Positions 63,279-64,000 of a DNA stretch of 64,000 nt are shown one piece after another. This DNA is from UBA5109 sp963975155. Lineage in GTDB: Bacteria; Pseudomonadota; Gammaproteobacteria; Pseudomonadales; Pseudohongiellaceae. The stretch lies in assembly GCA_963975155.1 (NCBI GenBank), contig CAXBFG010000003.1:124001-188000 (forward strand), given 5' to 3'. The notes beneath the pieces are model-generated. The model ran no database searches, was not told the origin of the DNA, and saw only the letters and a program-made list of their open reading frames with translations. Each line of letters begins with the position of its first letter. Position 1 is the first letter of the stretch. Made by a program: the position numbers and the translations under genes.

Positions 63279-64000
63279 TCAGGCAAGCTTTTTGTATTTG
63301 ATGCGGGTTGGTTCTCCGTCGCCTTTACGCTTTTTATAATCCTCTTCGTACTCTGAATAGTTGCCTTCATGAAAGATCACTTCACTGTTTCCTTCGAAGG
63401 CCAGTATATGAGTGGCAATACGATCCAGGAACCAGCGGTCGTGTGAAACCACAATCACTGTACCAGGGAAAGTAAGCAAGCCTTCATCGAGTGCCCGCAG
63501 GGTTTCGATATCAAGATCATTGGTTGGTTCATCGAGCAGAAGCACATTGGCGCCACGTTTTAACAGTTTTGCCAAGTGCAGGCGATTACGTTCACCGCCT
63601 GATAAGTGTTTAACAAATTTTTGCTGATCACTACCCTTGAAATTAAAACGCCCCACATAAGCTCGCGATGCAATTTCATAGTTACCGATTTGCAGGGTAT
63701 CAAGACCCTCGGATATTTCCTGCCATACAGTGTTATCCCCGTTCAGTGCATCGCGACTCTGGTCTACATAAGCCAGCTCTACCGTTTCGCCTATACGAAT
63801 AGAGCCGGAGTCAGGTTTTTCCTGACCCATGAGCATTTTCAAAAAAGTTGTTTTACCGGCACCGTTTCCGCCGATGATGCCTACAATACTGCCGCGTGGA
63901 ATTTTCAGACTAAGTTCTTCAATCAGATTTTTATCATTAAAGCCTTTACTGATCTTGTCGATTTCAATAACCAGTTCTCCCAATCGAGGACCAGGTGGTA
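63279..64000 (-). CDS. ettA: Energy-dependent translational throttle protein EttA, C-terminal half (partial)
   Basis: EttA is an ABC-F ATPase that binds the ribosomal E site and gates the first elongation step according to the ATP/ADP ratio. The window holds about 240 residues of the second ABC domain. They begin PPGPRLGELVIEID, in frame with sequence that continues past base 64000. Visible motifs are Walker A GGNGAGKTTF, signature LSGGERNRLHLAK, Walker B LLLDEPTNDLD and the switch His in VVSHDRWFLDRIATHIL. The TTG near 63983 is not the true start. Confidence 0.93.
   Translation of the reverse strand, partial: PPGPRLGELVIEIDKISKGFNDKNLIEELSLKIPRGSIVGIIGGNGAGKTTFLKMLMGQEKPDSGSIRIGETVELAYVDQSRDALNGDNTVWQEISEGLDTLQIGNYEIASRAYVGRFNFKGSDQQKFVKHLSGGERNRLHLAKLLKRGANVLLLDEPTNDLDIETLRALDEGLLTFPGTVIVVSHDRWFLDRIATHILAFEGNSEVIFHEGNYSEYEEDYKKRKGDGEPTRIKYKKLA

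Noticed and set aside
1..64000. CRISPR arrays, tRNA or rRNA genes
   Set aside because: No regularly spaced repeats, cloverleaf-like sequences or rRNA segments were seen by eye.

Overview
The window looks like chromosomal DNA from a free-living, aerobic, probably marine gammaproteobacterium of the broad Pseudomonadales/Cellvibrionales type. The gene order rpmE - ponA (divergent) - pilMNOPQ - aroK - aroB - gltB - gltD - hemE matches the Pseudomonas-type arrangement, as does comF divergent from bioB-bioF-bioC-bioD. Base composition is moderate by eye. I saw no rRNA, tRNA or CRISPR array. This placement is inferred from synteny and protein motifs, not from a database search.

Layout. 1-2.5 kb: tail of rpmE and PBP1A. 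2.9-9.7 kb: type IV pilus assembly operon pilMNOPQ followed by aroK and aroB. 10-17.7 kb: glutamate synthase gltBD, hemE and a HPPK (folK). 17.9-24 kb: bioA, a small secreted protein, an M3 lipoprotein peptidase, VanZ, a P-loop kinase-like protein, a GFA-family protein and DoxX. 24-27.8 kb: ccoNOQP cytochrome cbb3 oxidase behind a YIP1-family gene, with a perfect FNR/Anr-type box upstream. 27.9-32.5 kb: comF and the biotin operon bioBFCD (no bioH). 32.6-35.8 kb: trhO, a di-haem cytochrome c, a nested MITE-like element and a cytochrome c'. 36.1-39.3 kb: xseB-ispA-dxs. 39.3-53.2 kb: a large accessory cluster of phospho-signalling and envelope proteins (below). 53.2-64 kb: korBA (2-oxoacid:ferredoxin oxidoreductase), a membrane-anchored DsbA-like protein, a sensor kinase/response regulator/MltB operon, a GGDEF protein, a lambda-P-like replication protein, a second copy of the MITE-like element and the C-terminal half of ettA.

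The part most likely to be undescribed is 39268-53162. Eight genes run leftward from a divergent promoter region at about 47.93-48.10 kb: FHA, MotA/TolQ/ExbB-like channel, FHA with a Thr-rich tail, PP2C phosphatase, a transmembrane FHA protein with a periplasmic degenerate trypsin-like domain, a VWA protein with an ExbD/MotB-like membrane helix, a Ser/Thr kinase with a periplasmic formylglycine-generating-enzyme-like domain, and a secreted repeat protein. Three genes run rightward: a transmembrane PP2C fused to a periplasmic M4-protease-propeptide-like domain, an M4 metalloprotease with a C-terminal membrane helix and cytosolic FHA domain, and a membrane-anchored protein with Cys-rich repeats plus a PPC-like domain. 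The kinase, two phosphatases and four FHA domains form a complete write/erase/read set. Nearly every output protein crosses the membrane and carries a periplasmic sensor or protease module. My inference is a phosphorylation-controlled, possibly proton-driven envelope surveillance or proteolysis machine.

Two copies of a MITE-like element (34575-35116 and 62912-63244) lie in opposite orientation. They share a nearly identical core of about 200 bp. Copy 1 has a perfect 40-bp terminal inverted repeat and an internal segment bounded by a second, perfect 21-bp inverted repeat.
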